From NCBI GenBank assembly GCA_937922435.1, contig CAKZVT010000058.1, positions 34,853-98,852 of the forward strand: DNA of 64,000 bases. Direction: 5' to 3'. A program made the position numbers and the translations under genes. Shown piece after piece: positions 1 through 7,374 of this stretch (the first letter of the stretch is position 1; every line of letters begins with the position of its first letter). The notes under the pieces were generated by a model that saw only the letters and a program-made list of their open reading frames with translations, was not told the origin of the DNA and did no database searches. Source of the DNA: an uncultured Prevotella sp. GTDB taxonomy: Bacteria; Bacteroidota; Bacteroidia; Bacteroidales; Bacteroidaceae.

Positions 1-86
1 CGCAATATGTTACCGACCGTGGCAGGGCTATGTCGAAGGCATATTTGCAAAAGAGGTTTCCTGAAAAGTCGGAGTTTGAGAAATAA
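1..86 (+). CDS. Stealth-family sugar-phosphate transferase, C-terminal fragment (cut by window edge)
   Basis: Reading from base 3, the last 27 codons give a tail ending RFPEKSEFEK followed by TAA. The two complete Stealth proteins just downstream end in RFPDKSEFEK and RFPEKSAFEK, so this is the end of another paralogue whose start lies upstream of the window. Stealth proteins transfer sugar-1-phosphate units to build cell-surface or capsular polysaccharides. Only part of the fourth conserved region (CR4) is present, so nothing can be said about the active site. The gene stops 12 bp before the Fic gene, which suggests co-transcription. Confidence 0.8.
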   Translation, partial: QYVTDRGRAMSKAYLQKRFPEKSEFEK

Positions 87-98
87 TTAGGGGTATGT

Positions 99-905
99 AT
101 GTGCCTGGATAGTGGTTTTGTGATAGATGACGGATTGTCGGCATTGCTGCAAGAGTGTGACGCGTTGAAGGCGCGTCTTAACGGAATGCGTCCTTTACCA
201 GCCGCGGCGTTGAGTAAAATTGAGGATGCTTTCAATATAGAATATACCTACGAGAGCAACCGTATAGAGGGCAACACGCTTACATTGCAGGAGACCGAAC
301 TTGTGGTGAACGAGGGACTGACAATTTCCGGGAAGTCGATGCGTGAGCACTTGGAAGCCATAAACCATGTTGAAGCCATAGGTTTTATACGTGATTTCGC
401 CAAAAGCGGCATGGGCATCAGCGAGAGTACTATCAAGCAGATACACGCGCTTGTGCTGCACGGCATCGACCGTGACAACGCTGGGCGTTACCGTACAGTT
501 CCCGTTATGATTTCGGGCAGCAGGCATACGCCTCCGCAACCTTACATGCTTGGCAAGCTGATGGAGGACTTTATGCTGTCTTTCAATGAAATGGAGGCGC
601 AGGGCGTGCATCCAGTCGTTGTCGCCGCATACCTGCATGACGAGCTTGTGCGCATACATCCGTTCATTGACGGCAACGGGCGTACTTCAAGGTTGCTGAT
701 GAACTTGTACTTGTTGAAGAGCGGTTTTGTCATCGTCAACCTTAAAGGTTCGAATGATGCGAAAGTAGTTTATTATAAGGCGTTGGAGGCATCCCATGTT
801 GACAAGCGGCATGGAGCGTTCCTGGAGCTTGTCGCGGCATCAGAGGTTGAGGCTTTGAAACGTTATTTGTCTGTCCTCGGCGACCCCTTCCTTGCTGGCG
901 GATGA
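99..905 (+). CDS. Fic family protein (probable AMP-transferase, class II)
   Basis: The 268-residue protein carries the complete Fic core HPFIDGNGRTSR at residues 187-198. It includes the catalytic His187, the anion-hole and Mg-binding segment, and the final Arg. Fic enzymes usually transfer AMP from ATP to a hydroxyl side chain of a target protein. SNRIEG at residues 53-58 fits the inhibitory helix pattern (S/T)xxxE(G/N) placed before the Fic core, as in self-inhibited class II enzymes. No separate DNA-binding domain is evident. The gene sits between Stealth genes, 12 bp after the upstream one and 73 bp before the next, so it is probably co-transcribed with capsule genes. The target is unknown. 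It could be a stand-alone regulator or a toxin-like module; no partner antitoxin gene is visible. Confidence 0.88.
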   Translation: MCLDSGFVIDDGLSALLQECDALKARLNGMRPLPAAALSKIEDAFNIEYTYESNRIEGNTLTLQETELVVNEGLTISGKSMREHLEAINHVEAIGFIRDFAKSGMGISESTIKQIHALVLHGIDRDNAGRYRTVPVMISGSRHTPPQPYMLGKLMEDFMLSFNEMEAQGVHPVVVAAYLHDELVRIHPFIDGNGRTSRLLMNLYLLKSGFVIVNLKGSNDAKVVYYKALEASHVDKRHGAFLELVAASEVEALKRYLSVLGDPFLAGG

Positions 906-978
906 GCAAGATTTGAAGGCTTGCGTTATGATTTTGAATATTCGGTTTTAGTGGATAAGTAATTTGGAACACAACAAT

Positions 979-1911
979 ATGGACATTGACTTGGTATATC
1001 TTTGGGTTGACGGAAGCGACCCACGGTGGTTGGTTAAGCACAACGCCTGCATCGGGAAGACGGAAGAGCGGTCGACGGTTAACTGTAAGGGCCGCTACGC
1101 CGACAACGACGAGCTGAAGTACAGCCTGCGTTCGGTGGAGATGTATGCACCTTGGGTTCGTAAAATCTTCATCGTAACAGACGAACAGGTGCCGTCGTGG
1201 CTTGACACGTCGAACCCGAGAATAAGGATGGTCGACCACAAGGAAATAATGCCGGAGGTATGCCTTCCGTGCTTCAATGCTACGGTAATAGAGCATTTTC
1301 TTTGGAATATTCCGGGCTTGTCGGAGCATTTTCTTTTCGCCAACGACGACATGCTGATTAACAGGCCGCTGTCGCCGAACTTCTTTTTCGCCGACGACGG
1401 CCTGCCGGTAATCCGTCTCAACCATAGCGGATTGCGGAACTTTTACCTTGCGTTTAAGAAGAAGTTTCTTGGCATAAAGTTCAAGAATTACGTCCAAATA
1501 GTTTACAACGCGGCTAAGTTGGTTGAGACGAAGTATGGCGTTTTCTACGGTTGCAAGACCCATCACAACATAGACGCTTACCTGAAAAGCGACTATCAGC
1601 GCATAGAAGAGATGTTCAAGGAGGTGATAGAGCCAACCTTGGGCAACCATGTGCGCAGCGAAAACGATATCCAGCGCAGCCTTTACGCATACGTGGCGAT
1701 GGCCGAAAAGCGTTGCCATCCCGTCTATGTAGACCGCAAGACGTCGTTCCGCTTCCACATACAGAACATGAAGCATTACAAGATGTTGGAAGAATACAAC
1801 CCCATGCTGTTCTGTATGAACGACTCGGAATACGCGACTGACGACGACAGGAGGAAGGTTACGGAGTTTCTGAAACAGCGTTTCCCCGACAAGTCGGAGT
1901 TTGAGAAGTGA
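979..1911 (+). CDS. Stealth-family capsular polysaccharide phosphotransferase (copy 1)
   Basis: This 310-residue protein has all four Stealth conserved regions. CR1 is the N-terminal MDIDLVYLWVDGSDP. CR2 (about 40-135) includes DNDELKYSLRSVE and the acidic FANDDM at 120-125. CR3 contains KTHHNIDAY (193-201) and ENDIQRS. CR4 is the C-terminal CMNDSE (279-284) to FEK. The family transfers sugar-1-phosphate from a nucleotide sugar to a growing polysaccharide, as in bacterial capsule synthesis, and resembles the GlcNAc-1-phosphotransferase core. The ATG at 979 is preferred over an in-frame TTG at 964 because it aligns exactly with the start of the next paralogue. No signal peptide is seen, so it is probably cytosolic or membrane-associated. 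The sugar donor cannot be read from the sequence. Confidence 0.9.
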   Translation: MDIDLVYLWVDGSDPRWLVKHNACIGKTEERSTVNCKGRYADNDELKYSLRSVEMYAPWVRKIFIVTDEQVPSWLDTSNPRIRMVDHKEIMPEVCLPCFNATVIEHFLWNIPGLSEHFLFANDDMLINRPLSPNFFFADDGLPVIRLNHSGLRNFYLAFKKKFLGIKFKNYVQIVYNAAKLVETKYGVFYGCKTHHNIDAYLKSDYQRIEEMFKEVIEPTLGNHVRSENDIQRSLYAYVAMAEKRCHPVYVDRKTSFRFHIQNMKHYKMLEEYNPMLFCMNDSEYATDDDRRKVTEFLKQRFPDKSEFEK

Positions 1912-1960
1912 CCCGTCGGTGATATTTTTAATTGAAATTGGTAAAAGTCGATAAGGCGAT

Positions 1961-2893
1961 ATGGATATAGATTTGGTATATCTTTGGGTCGACGGCAATG
2001 ACCCACGGTGGCAGGCAAAGCGTAACGCCTGCATAGGAAAGACGGAAAAGCAGCCCGGCGTGAACTGTGAAGGCCGCTATGCCAACAACGACGAACTGAT
2101 GTACAGCCTGCGTTCGGTGGAGAAGTACGCCCCGTGGCTGCATAAAATCTACATCGTTACGGACGAACAGACACCAGCATGGCTTGACACTTCAAACCCC
2201 AAAGTCTGTGTCGTAGACCATAAGGACATTATGCCCGAAGTCTGCCTGCCGTGCTTCAATTCCACGGTAATAGAACATTTCCTGTGTAAAATCCCAGGAC
2301 TTTCAGAGCATTTTTTGTTTGCCAACGATGACATGTTTATCAACAGGCCGGTGAAGCCGGGCGACTTTTTCGCTTCGGACGGCCTGCCTATAATACGGTT
2401 CACCCGCAGGCCGTTCAGGAAATTCACATTATGGTTCAAGCAGAAGATACAGAAGAAGCGGCTAAGCAATTACCTGCAAATCATACAGAACGCCGCGGAG
2501 TTGGCTGAAAAGAAGTTCGGTGTCTATTACGGAGGCAAGACACACCATAACATCGATGCCTATCTGAAGAGCGATTGCGAGCACGTTGAGCAGATGTTCA
2601 AGAAGGAGTTTGAGGTTACATGGCCTAATCATGTGCGCAGTGCGAACGACATCCAGCGTAACATTTACGCATACGTGGCGTTGGCCGAGAAACGGGCGCA
2701 CCTGCATTATGTCACGCAGAAGACATCGTTCAGGCTGCATATACACAGGGAAAGCAATTATGTGAAGTTTGAGAAGTGCAATCCAATGCTGTTCTGCATG
2801 AACGATTCGGAGTTTGCAAGCGACAACGACCGCAGGCGGATGGCCGATTTCCTGAGCCGCCGCTTCCCCGAAAAGTCAGCGTTCGAGAAGTAG
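1961..2893 (+). CDS. Stealth-family capsular polysaccharide phosphotransferase (copy 2)
   Basis: This is a tandem paralogue of the preceding gene with the same length (310 residues) and the same four conserved regions: MDIDLVYLWVDGNDP at the start, NNDELMYSLRSVEKYAPW and FANDDMFINRP in CR2, GKTHHNIDAYLKS in CR3, and CMNDSEFASDNDRR at the C-terminus. The middle segment (about 145-190) differs most between the copies, which suggests different acceptor or donor specificity. The gene starts 49 bp after copy 1 and reads as part of the same operon. Its stop lies four bases from the stop of the convergent glycosyltransferase, with no obvious terminator between them. A local duplication is the simplest origin. 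Confidence 0.9.
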   Translation: MDIDLVYLWVDGNDPRWQAKRNACIGKTEKQPGVNCEGRYANNDELMYSLRSVEKYAPWLHKIYIVTDEQTPAWLDTSNPKVCVVDHKDIMPEVCLPCFNSTVIEHFLCKIPGLSEHFLFANDDMFINRPVKPGDFFASDGLPIIRFTRRPFRKFTLWFKQKIQKKRLSNYLQIIQNAAELAEKKFGVYYGGKTHHNIDAYLKSDCEHVEQMFKKEFEVTWPNHVRSANDIQRNIYAYVALAEKRAHLHYVTQKTSFRLHIHRESNYVKFEKCNPMLFCMNDSEFASDNDRRRMADFLSRRFPEKSAFEK

Positions 2894-2897
2894 CCGG

Positions 2898-3776
2898 TTA
2901 GTTTTCCTCGATGTCGTTAAGGTCGAACCGGTGGAAGTAGTCGATTTTCAGCTCCTTAGTCCGGCCTGCGGCACGTCCCCGCGCCTGCTTCTCCACAAAC
3001 TCCTCGTACGACCTTACGGCGTAGTGGTTAATGCGGATGACGTCCTGTTGAGGCTCGCGTTCGCGGAAGTTCTTTCTTATCGGGCAGCCGTGGGAGTCGG
3101 CGGCGCGGCCTGATATGCGTGCCGCTTCGTGGCATCCTATCATGTTGAATACGCGCCTTGGGTCTACGATGCTTTTAACATGGCGGTTGAGTATGTGGCC
3201 GGGCTGCGAGTGGCGTTTGAACCTTTCCATCATCGTTCCCGGCATTTTCTTCTTCGCTCCACCGCTGCCGTAGACCAGCCAGTTGATTTCCACCACGGGG
3301 AAAGCCTCGAAGCGGCGCAGGAAGTCGGGTATTGTCTTGTCCTTGACGGGCACTATGAACTCGTCAAGGTCTATGAGGGCGAGCCAGCGTGTGTCAAGCC
3401 TGTGCTTGTCGAAGCAGGCGTCGTAGGCGGCGAGCTGCACGTGGTGGCCGGGGAAGTAGTTGTATTCCACCAGTCCCTCCTCGATGTATGGCGCAAGCAC
3501 TTCCTTCGTACAGTCGGTGCTTTCGTTGTCGTAGATGTAGAATTTGTCCACCCCCTTGCTCCTGTGCCATTCTATCCATTCCTTGAAATACGGCCCTTCG
3601 TTCTTCGCTATGGCGCAGACGGCCAGGTAATGCGTGGGCTTCGTGTGGTCGCGGTGCAGCCTGTACATCAGTTTCAGCGCGTTGAGCGGTCCGTAGCGCA
3701 GTATTCCGCGCCAGCGGTTTCGCGCCATTTTGAAGGGAATAATCCCGGCTATTATCTCGGCATAGACCTTTTTCAT
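2898..3776 (-). CDS. Glycosyltransferase family 92-like protein
   Basis: The 292-residue product has a GT-A-like nucleotide-sugar fold signature: LAVCAIAKNEGPYFKEWIEW at 51-70, IYDNESTD near 81-88, and the metal-binding DxD-type motif ALIDLDEFIVPV at about 133-144. This arrangement is typical of glycosyltransferase family 92 / DUF23-like enzymes, which add a sugar to surface glycans. No membrane segment is evident. It lies downstream of another Stealth gene on the minus strand, separated by a 144-bp low-complexity repeat, and fits a role in the same surface polysaccharide. Its C-terminus is rich in basic residues. Donor and acceptor are unknown. Confidence 0.82.
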   Translation of the reverse strand: MKKVYAEIIAGIIPFKMARNRWRGILRYGPLNALKLMYRLHRDHTKPTHYLAVCAIAKNEGPYFKEWIEWHRSKGVDKFYIYDNESTDCTKEVLAPYIEEGLVEYNYFPGHHVQLAAYDACFDKHRLDTRWLALIDLDEFIVPVKDKTIPDFLRRFEAFPVVEINWLVYGSGGAKKKMPGTMMERFKRHSQPGHILNRHVKSIVDPRRVFNMIGCHEAARISGRAADSHGCPIRKNFREREPQQDVIRINHYAVRSYEEFVEKQARGRAAGRTKELKIDYFHRFDLNDIEEN

Positions 3777-3920
3777 AGGGTGCGGTTATGAGGTTTTGCG
3801 GTTATTGGGGTGTACGGTTTTGCGGTTGTCGGGTTATGGGGTTTTACGGTTTTATGGCTTTGCTGTTTTAGGCAACCCGTCCGCATGACCGTAAAACCGT
3901 ATAACCGCATGACCGTATGC
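3777..3920. repeat. Low-complexity hairpin repeat (GGTTATGAGGTTTTGCGG type)
   Basis: The segment is built from variants of the words GGTTATG, GGTTTTACGG and GGTTTTGCGG. These are followed, after a short unrelated core near 3860-3885, by their reverse complements (CCGTAAAACCGTATAACCGC). It should form a long imperfect hairpin in the transcript and may end transcription of the upstream Stealth gene. The same word family recurs at 25185-25270. Confidence 0.7.
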
Positions 3921-4913
3921 TTACTTCTCGAAACTTGATTTCTCGGGCAATATGTGCTCGAAGGCGTTGCGTATGTTCTCCATCACCTGCGCATAGTTGC
4001 GTATGTGTACGTTGTCGTTGAGGCAAACGAGCTTGTACGCCTGGTCGTGTATGGCCTTGACGGCCTGCTTCGGGCGCAGCATCAGGGGGAACATCTTGGT
4101 GTCGCGGTATGTGTTGTACGGTTCGAAGTTGCCGCGGCAGATTTGCCATGTACGGAAAAGCTCGGGCGTATAGTCGGTGTATGCGCGGAACTTGTTGGCC
4201 GATGCCTTGGTGAGTTCGTCTCCGGCGGCGTTCCATACCTCTTCGAACGTCGACTTGAGGTAGGGCTGGGCGTTGTGCGGAGTGCGCAGGGTGACGAACT
4301 TGCCGTAAGGCTTCAGCAGGTAGTTGAGGCGTGCCTTCGAGCCGTAGTCCTTGCAGAACCACTTGTCGTGCCACCGCTCCATCACCTCCTTCTTGTCGAA
4401 GTGGCGGTTGATGATTTTTATGCTGTTGAGCAGTGTCTTGTACCATTGCGACCACGACGGGTTGTACTGGAACACGGATATGTCGCATGGCAGGCCGTTG
4501 CGGAAGAAGCGGTCTTGCCCGGTATGGTTTATCAGATAGAAGTCGTCGTTGAAATAGACGAAGTGCTCGGCCAGGCCGGGTATTTTGTGAAGGTAGTATT
4601 CTATCACTACCGAGTTGAATGTAGGCAGGAACTGCTCCGGGATATAGTCCTTGTGGCTTACCAGATTGATTTTGGGGTTGCCCTCGTCAAGCCATTCCGG
4701 CTTCTGTCCGCACGTGATGAAATGGATTTTACGCACCCAGGGGGCGAACTTCTCCACGCCCCTGAACCAGTATTTCAGGAAGCCGTAGTCGCGGAAGCGG
4801 GCTTCGGACACTCCGTTCTTGGTGTTGCCCTTGTTGCCGGAATACTTGGCGAAGTCGGCCTGCCACTTGGGGTCGTCCATGTCAACCCATGTTATTACAA
4901 AATCTATATCCAT
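3921..4913 (-). CDS. Stealth-family sugar-phosphate transferase (divergent copy)
   Basis: The 330-residue protein is a more distant Stealth member. It begins MDIDFVITWVDMDDPKW (CR1), continues with RFRDYGFLKYWFRGVEKFAPW and YFNDDFYLINH (CR2), has TPHNAQPYLKSTFEEVW (CR3), and ends CLNDN and LPEKSSFEK (CR4). Compared with the two tandem + strand copies it has about 20 extra residues in the middle and a different acceptor-side region, so it probably uses another acceptor or sugar. It is transcribed on the minus strand, 48 bp downstream of the acyltransferase gene, with the glycosyltransferase gene following. All fit assembly of a phosphate-linked surface glycan. Confidence 0.88.
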   Translation of the reverse strand: MDIDFVITWVDMDDPKWQADFAKYSGNKGNTKNGVSEARFRDYGFLKYWFRGVEKFAPWVRKIHFITCGQKPEWLDEGNPKINLVSHKDYIPEQFLPTFNSVVIEYYLHKIPGLAEHFVYFNDDFYLINHTGQDRFFRNGLPCDISVFQYNPSWSQWYKTLLNSIKIINRHFDKKEVMERWHDKWFCKDYGSKARLNYLLKPYGKFVTLRTPHNAQPYLKSTFEEVWNAAGDELTKASANKFRAYTDYTPELFRTWQICRGNFEPYNTYRDTKMFPLMLRPKQAVKAIHDQAYKLVCLNDNVHIRNYAQVMENIRNAFEHILPEKSSFEK

Positions 4914-4961
4914 AGTATTGTGATAGCTTCTTTATCGGTCAATATGTAATTTTGCAGAGCC

Positions 4962-5852
4962 TCATGCTTCCTTTTTGGCTCTTCTGAAACGTTTGTGCGA
5001 CCACAGGTACAGTTCGGGCTGGCGGTTGACGGCCCGTTCAAGGTATTGGAAGTAAAGGTCTGTCAGCTCGAAGTCGGGCAGCGTGCGCGGATTGTCGTGC
5101 ATCCTGACGAACTCCGCCGTGTAGAACCCGCGCCTTGTACGCTTCACGTCGAGGTAAAAGGCTTCAAATCCGTAGTGCTTTATGATTTTCTCCGTGCCTG
5201 TCAGAGCCGGCACGTAGTGGTTGAGGAAGTGCAGGTAATGGTGCGAGTCCCTTTTCCTGGGCGACTGGTCGGCTATGAAGCCGATGGTGCATACCTTGCC
5301 TGCGGCGGCCAGCTCCGTGGCATACCGTGCCGTCTTGTGCATCTCTACGCTCACCGCGCCCATGCGTTCGCGTATGTGCAGCATCAGGCGGTCCATGTTG
5401 GGATTGCTTAGTTTGTGGTATATTTGTGCGCCGATAGTGCCTTTTTCCAGCCACAGCGGCATGGACGAAACCCATTCCCAGTTGCCGTAGTGTCCTAAAT
5501 ATACGGCTACCGACTTGCCGCTGCGCAGCGTGGCGTTGACCTCCTCAATGTTCTTGAAGGCCATGCGCCGCCTGATTTCATCGGGAGATATGGTAGCCAG
5601 CTTGCAGGTTTCGAGCATCATGTCCATGAAAAAGCGGTAGAACGCCTTTTCCAAATGCTTTGTTTCGTGCAGGCTCTTGTCTGGATAGCTCTCGGTAAGG
5701 TTTTTGCGTACTATCTTCCGACGGTAACGTATGATGTAATACAACAGGTAGAACATACCGTCTGACAGGATGTAAAGCATGCGGAACGGGATGCGCGACA
5801 GCAGCTTCAGGACGAAATGGAGCAGGGGGTATGTTCTTTCCGCCATGTTCAT
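4962..5852 (-). CDS. LpxL/HtrB-like lysophospholipid (lipid A) acyltransferase
   Basis: The 296-residue protein has a hydrophobic N-terminal anchor (about 10-42) and the acyltransferase motif HYGNWE at 121-126, the Hx4(D/E) catalytic signature of the lipid A late-acyltransferase family. Other family features are IGFIADQSPRK in the second half and a Trp/His-rich end (LYLWSHKRF). These enzymes move an acyl chain from acyl-ACP to a lipid A precursor or glycolipid at the inner membrane. It is probably the first gene of the minus-strand unit with the Stealth and glycosyltransferase genes. Two starts are possible, Met1 or Met3. A role in ornithine-lipid or other aminolipid acylation cannot be excluded. 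Confidence 0.87.
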   Translation of the reverse strand: MNMAERTYPLLHFVLKLLSRIPFRMLYILSDGMFYLLYYIIRYRRKIVRKNLTESYPDKSLHETKHLEKAFYRFFMDMMLETCKLATISPDEIRRRMAFKNIEEVNATLRSGKSVAVYLGHYGNWEWVSSMPLWLEKGTIGAQIYHKLSNPNMDRLMLHIRERMGAVSVEMHKTARYATELAAAGKVCTIGFIADQSPRKRDSHHYLHFLNHYVPALTGTEKIIKHYGFEAFYLDVKRTRRGFYTAEFVRMHDNPRTLPDFELTDLYFQYLERAVNRQPELYLWSHKRFRRAKKEA

Positions 5853-5975
5853 TGTGTATTTTCCTATTTGATGTTCAGGCTACAAAATTAAGATTTTTTT
5901 CCCATAAGGCCAATGTTTTGCTGTACTTTTAGGCAAAAAAGAGACTCATTCGGAGTAGGTAGTGAGTGTAGCCGA

Positions 5976-6063
5976 TGTAAAAGGTGGCCTTTGGCCTTGT
6001 CAAAGGCCACCTTTAGCCTTGCGAAAGACCGTCTTTTGCAAGGCGATTGACGGCCTTTTGCAA
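5976..6063. repeat. 22-bp palindromic tandem array A (4 units)
   Basis: This is in the 658-bp region between two divergent genes. The four units start their AAAA-RG core so that the purine pair falls at 5983, 6005, 6027 and 6049, an exact 22-bp period. Cores are AAAAGGTGGCCTTT, CAAAGGCCACCTTT, GAAAGACCGTCTTTT and GATTGACGGCCTTTT. Each is near-palindromic and followed by a degenerate spacer ending in TGT, TGC or similar. Six other arrays of the same kind occur in the window. The remaining DNA from 5853 to 5975 and 6064 to 6171 shows nothing recognisable. Confidence 0.85.
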
Positions 6064-6179
6064 TGGCGTTTGTAAGCTGCTGGTTTTCAATTAGTTGCAA
6101 AGCCGTGCGTAGAAGGTACGGCGTGGCTCGCGGTTTCGCTGCCTGCCGGCTTGTATCTTGCCACTTGTCTGCTTAATGT

Positions 6180-6456
6180 GGTTCATCCGCAAATCTGTTG
6201 GATGGTTGTTGAAGTTCATTCCGTTTATGTCCTGCTGCAAGTCAGGCTGTCAGTAATATGTTTTGGCGGATTTGCAATCCGCCGAAAAGTACTATAAGGA
6301 TTTGCAATCCGCTCAAACCACACAACCACGAGGTAAATGTATGGGCATGTGCGGATTGCAAATCCGCAATTAGAAACCGCCGGATTGCAAATCCGGCGGA
6401 ACAAATGCTTTCATTAATAGACCTTGTATTTCATCCAACAGGTTTGCGGATGAACC
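6180..6456. mobile_element. MITE: 25-bp terminal inverted repeats with 8-bp target duplication
   Basis: The left end GGTTCATCCGCAAATCTGTT (6180 onward, 25 bp to 6204) is matched by its reverse complement at 6432-6456 with a single mismatch. The perfect 8-bp direct repeat CTTAATGT flanks the pair at 6172-6179 and 6457-6464. The 277-bp element encodes no credible protein. Eight-base duplications are known for several insertion-sequence families (ISL3, IS256, IS66, IS1595); no matching transposase gene is in this window. Its right end abuts the truA promoter, so insertion may have replaced the native -33 region. Confidence 0.85.
6265..6399. repeat. Four GGATTTGCAATCC palindromic repeats nested in the MITE
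   Basis: Two copies read GGATTTGCAATCCGC (6265-6283 and near 6298-6313) and two are inverted, reading CGGATTGCAAATCCG (near 6352-6368 and 6377-6399). Each copy is a small hairpin with loop TGC or its complement, and the two pairs are mirror images, so the interior can fold as one large structure. The word is familiar as a dispersed intergenic repeat of Bacteroidetes genomes. Here it lies entirely within the terminal repeats. Confidence 0.8.
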
Positions 6457-6479
6457 CTTAATGTTTCGGATATTTTTTG

Positions 6480-6487
6480 TACTTTTG
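6480..6487 (+). promoter_or_regulatory. truA -7 promoter box (TACTTTTG)
   Basis: TACTTTTG fits the Bacteroidetes -7 consensus TAnnTTTG and lies 24 bp before the start codon. No clear TTTG is present 19-21 bp upstream; that position is the duplicated target site next to the MITE. Confidence 0.65.
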
Positions 6488-6510
6488 CACGCGGTTTAGA
6501 ACATGACTTG

Positions 6511-7248
6511 ATGCCGATGCAGAGATATTTCCTTTATTTCAGGTATGACGGTGCGGCCTACCGAGGCTGGCAGGTGCAGCCGGGCGAGCGCACGGTACAG
6601 GGCGAGTTGCAGAGGGCTTTGTCTGTCTTGTTGCGCGGAGACGTGCCCGTAGTTGGCGCAGGGCGTACCGACGCGGGCGTACACGCGCGCATGATGGTGG
6701 CCCATTTCGACGCGGCCGAGGGGCTGGACTGCCGCCAGACGGTGTACAGGCTGAACCGCCTGCTGCCGCGCGACATTGCCGCCGACAGGCTTGTGCCAGT
6801 GCCTGCGGAGATGCACGCACGCTTCAGCGCCACATCGCGCACGTACCATTATTATATACATACGCGCCGCGACCCGTTCCTAAGGGCGTATTCGTGCGAG
6901 ATGTTTTACAACCTTGATTTCGACAGGATGAACCGCGCGGCGGCCCTGCTGCTTGAATACGACGACTTCGCGGCGTTCTGCAAGAGCCATACCGACGTGA
7001 AGACCACCCTCTGCCGGGTGACTGAGGCGCGCTGGGTGCAGGACGACGATTATCGCTGGCATTTCGTAATAACGGCCAACCGCTTCCTGCGCAACATGGT
7101 GCGCGCCGTGGTTGGTACGCTTATTGACGTGGGTCGTGGCCGTACAGACGTAGAGGGCTTTAGAAAAATCATAGAAGGACGTTCGCGTTCGGGGGCTGGC
7201 GACAGCGTTCCGGCCTGCGCACTGTTCCTTGAAAAGATATTGTATTGA
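6511..7248 (+). CDS. truA: tRNA pseudouridine(38-40) synthase TruA
   Basis: The 245-residue protein converts uridines 38-40 of the tRNA anticodon arm to pseudouridine in the cytosol. The catalytic loop GAGRTDAGVHA holds the nucleophile Asp54. Other family landmarks are RYDGAAYRGWQ near the start, ARFSATSRTYHYYI in the middle and NRFLRNMVRAVVGTL in the C-terminal half. Length is typical for the family. ATG at 6511 or 6517 could be the start; the second gives the usual N-terminus MQRYFLYF. It has its own promoter directly behind the MITE. The following transporter gene is separated by a low-complexity stretch and may be a separate unit. Confidence 0.95.
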   Translation: MPMQRYFLYFRYDGAAYRGWQVQPGERTVQGELQRALSVLLRGDVPVVGAGRTDAGVHARMMVAHFDAAEGLDCRQTVYRLNRLLPRDIAADRLVPVPAEMHARFSATSRTYHYYIHTRRDPFLRAYSCEMFYNLDFDRMNRAAALLLEYDDFAAFCKSHTDVKTTLCRVTEARWVQDDDYRWHFVITANRFLRNMVRAVVGTLIDVGRGRTDVEGFRKIIEGRSRSGAGDSVPACALFLEKILY

Positions 7249-7374
7249 AGGAGGGAAGGAGTAAGGAGTAAAGTAGTAAGGAGCAGGTAATAAAGAAGCA
7301 AGGATTTAAGGGAGATGCCTTGTATGTCTACTGCAATTTGATTTTTCACTTTTCACTTTTCATTTTCACTTAAA
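7249..7374. repeat. Low-complexity intergenic repeat (AAGGAGTAAGG / TTTTCACTTTTCATT words)
   Basis: The left half (7249-7300) repeats AAGGAGTAAGGAGTAAAG-like words, and the right half (7340-7372) repeats TTTTCACTTTTCACTTTTCATTTTCACTT. The two halves are not simple reverse complements, but both belong to the word types seen in other gaps of this window. Confidence 0.55.

Noticed and set aside
742..2034. 430-residue frame on the minus strand opposite the Stealth genes
   Set aside because: The + strand proteins have clear conserved regions; the minus frame is an antisense shadow with no domain.
3129..3791. 220-residue + frame opposite the GT92-like gene
   Set aside because: The minus-strand protein has full glycosyltransferase motifs; the + frame has none.
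5888..6100. 70-residue frame on the minus strand
   Set aside because: It runs through array A, has no family resemblance and no promoter or start context.
6258..6461. 67-residue frame on + reading FWRICNPPKSTIRICNPL
   Set aside because: It is the translation of GGATTTGCAATCC repeats inside the MITE; such frames are a known artefact of this repeat.
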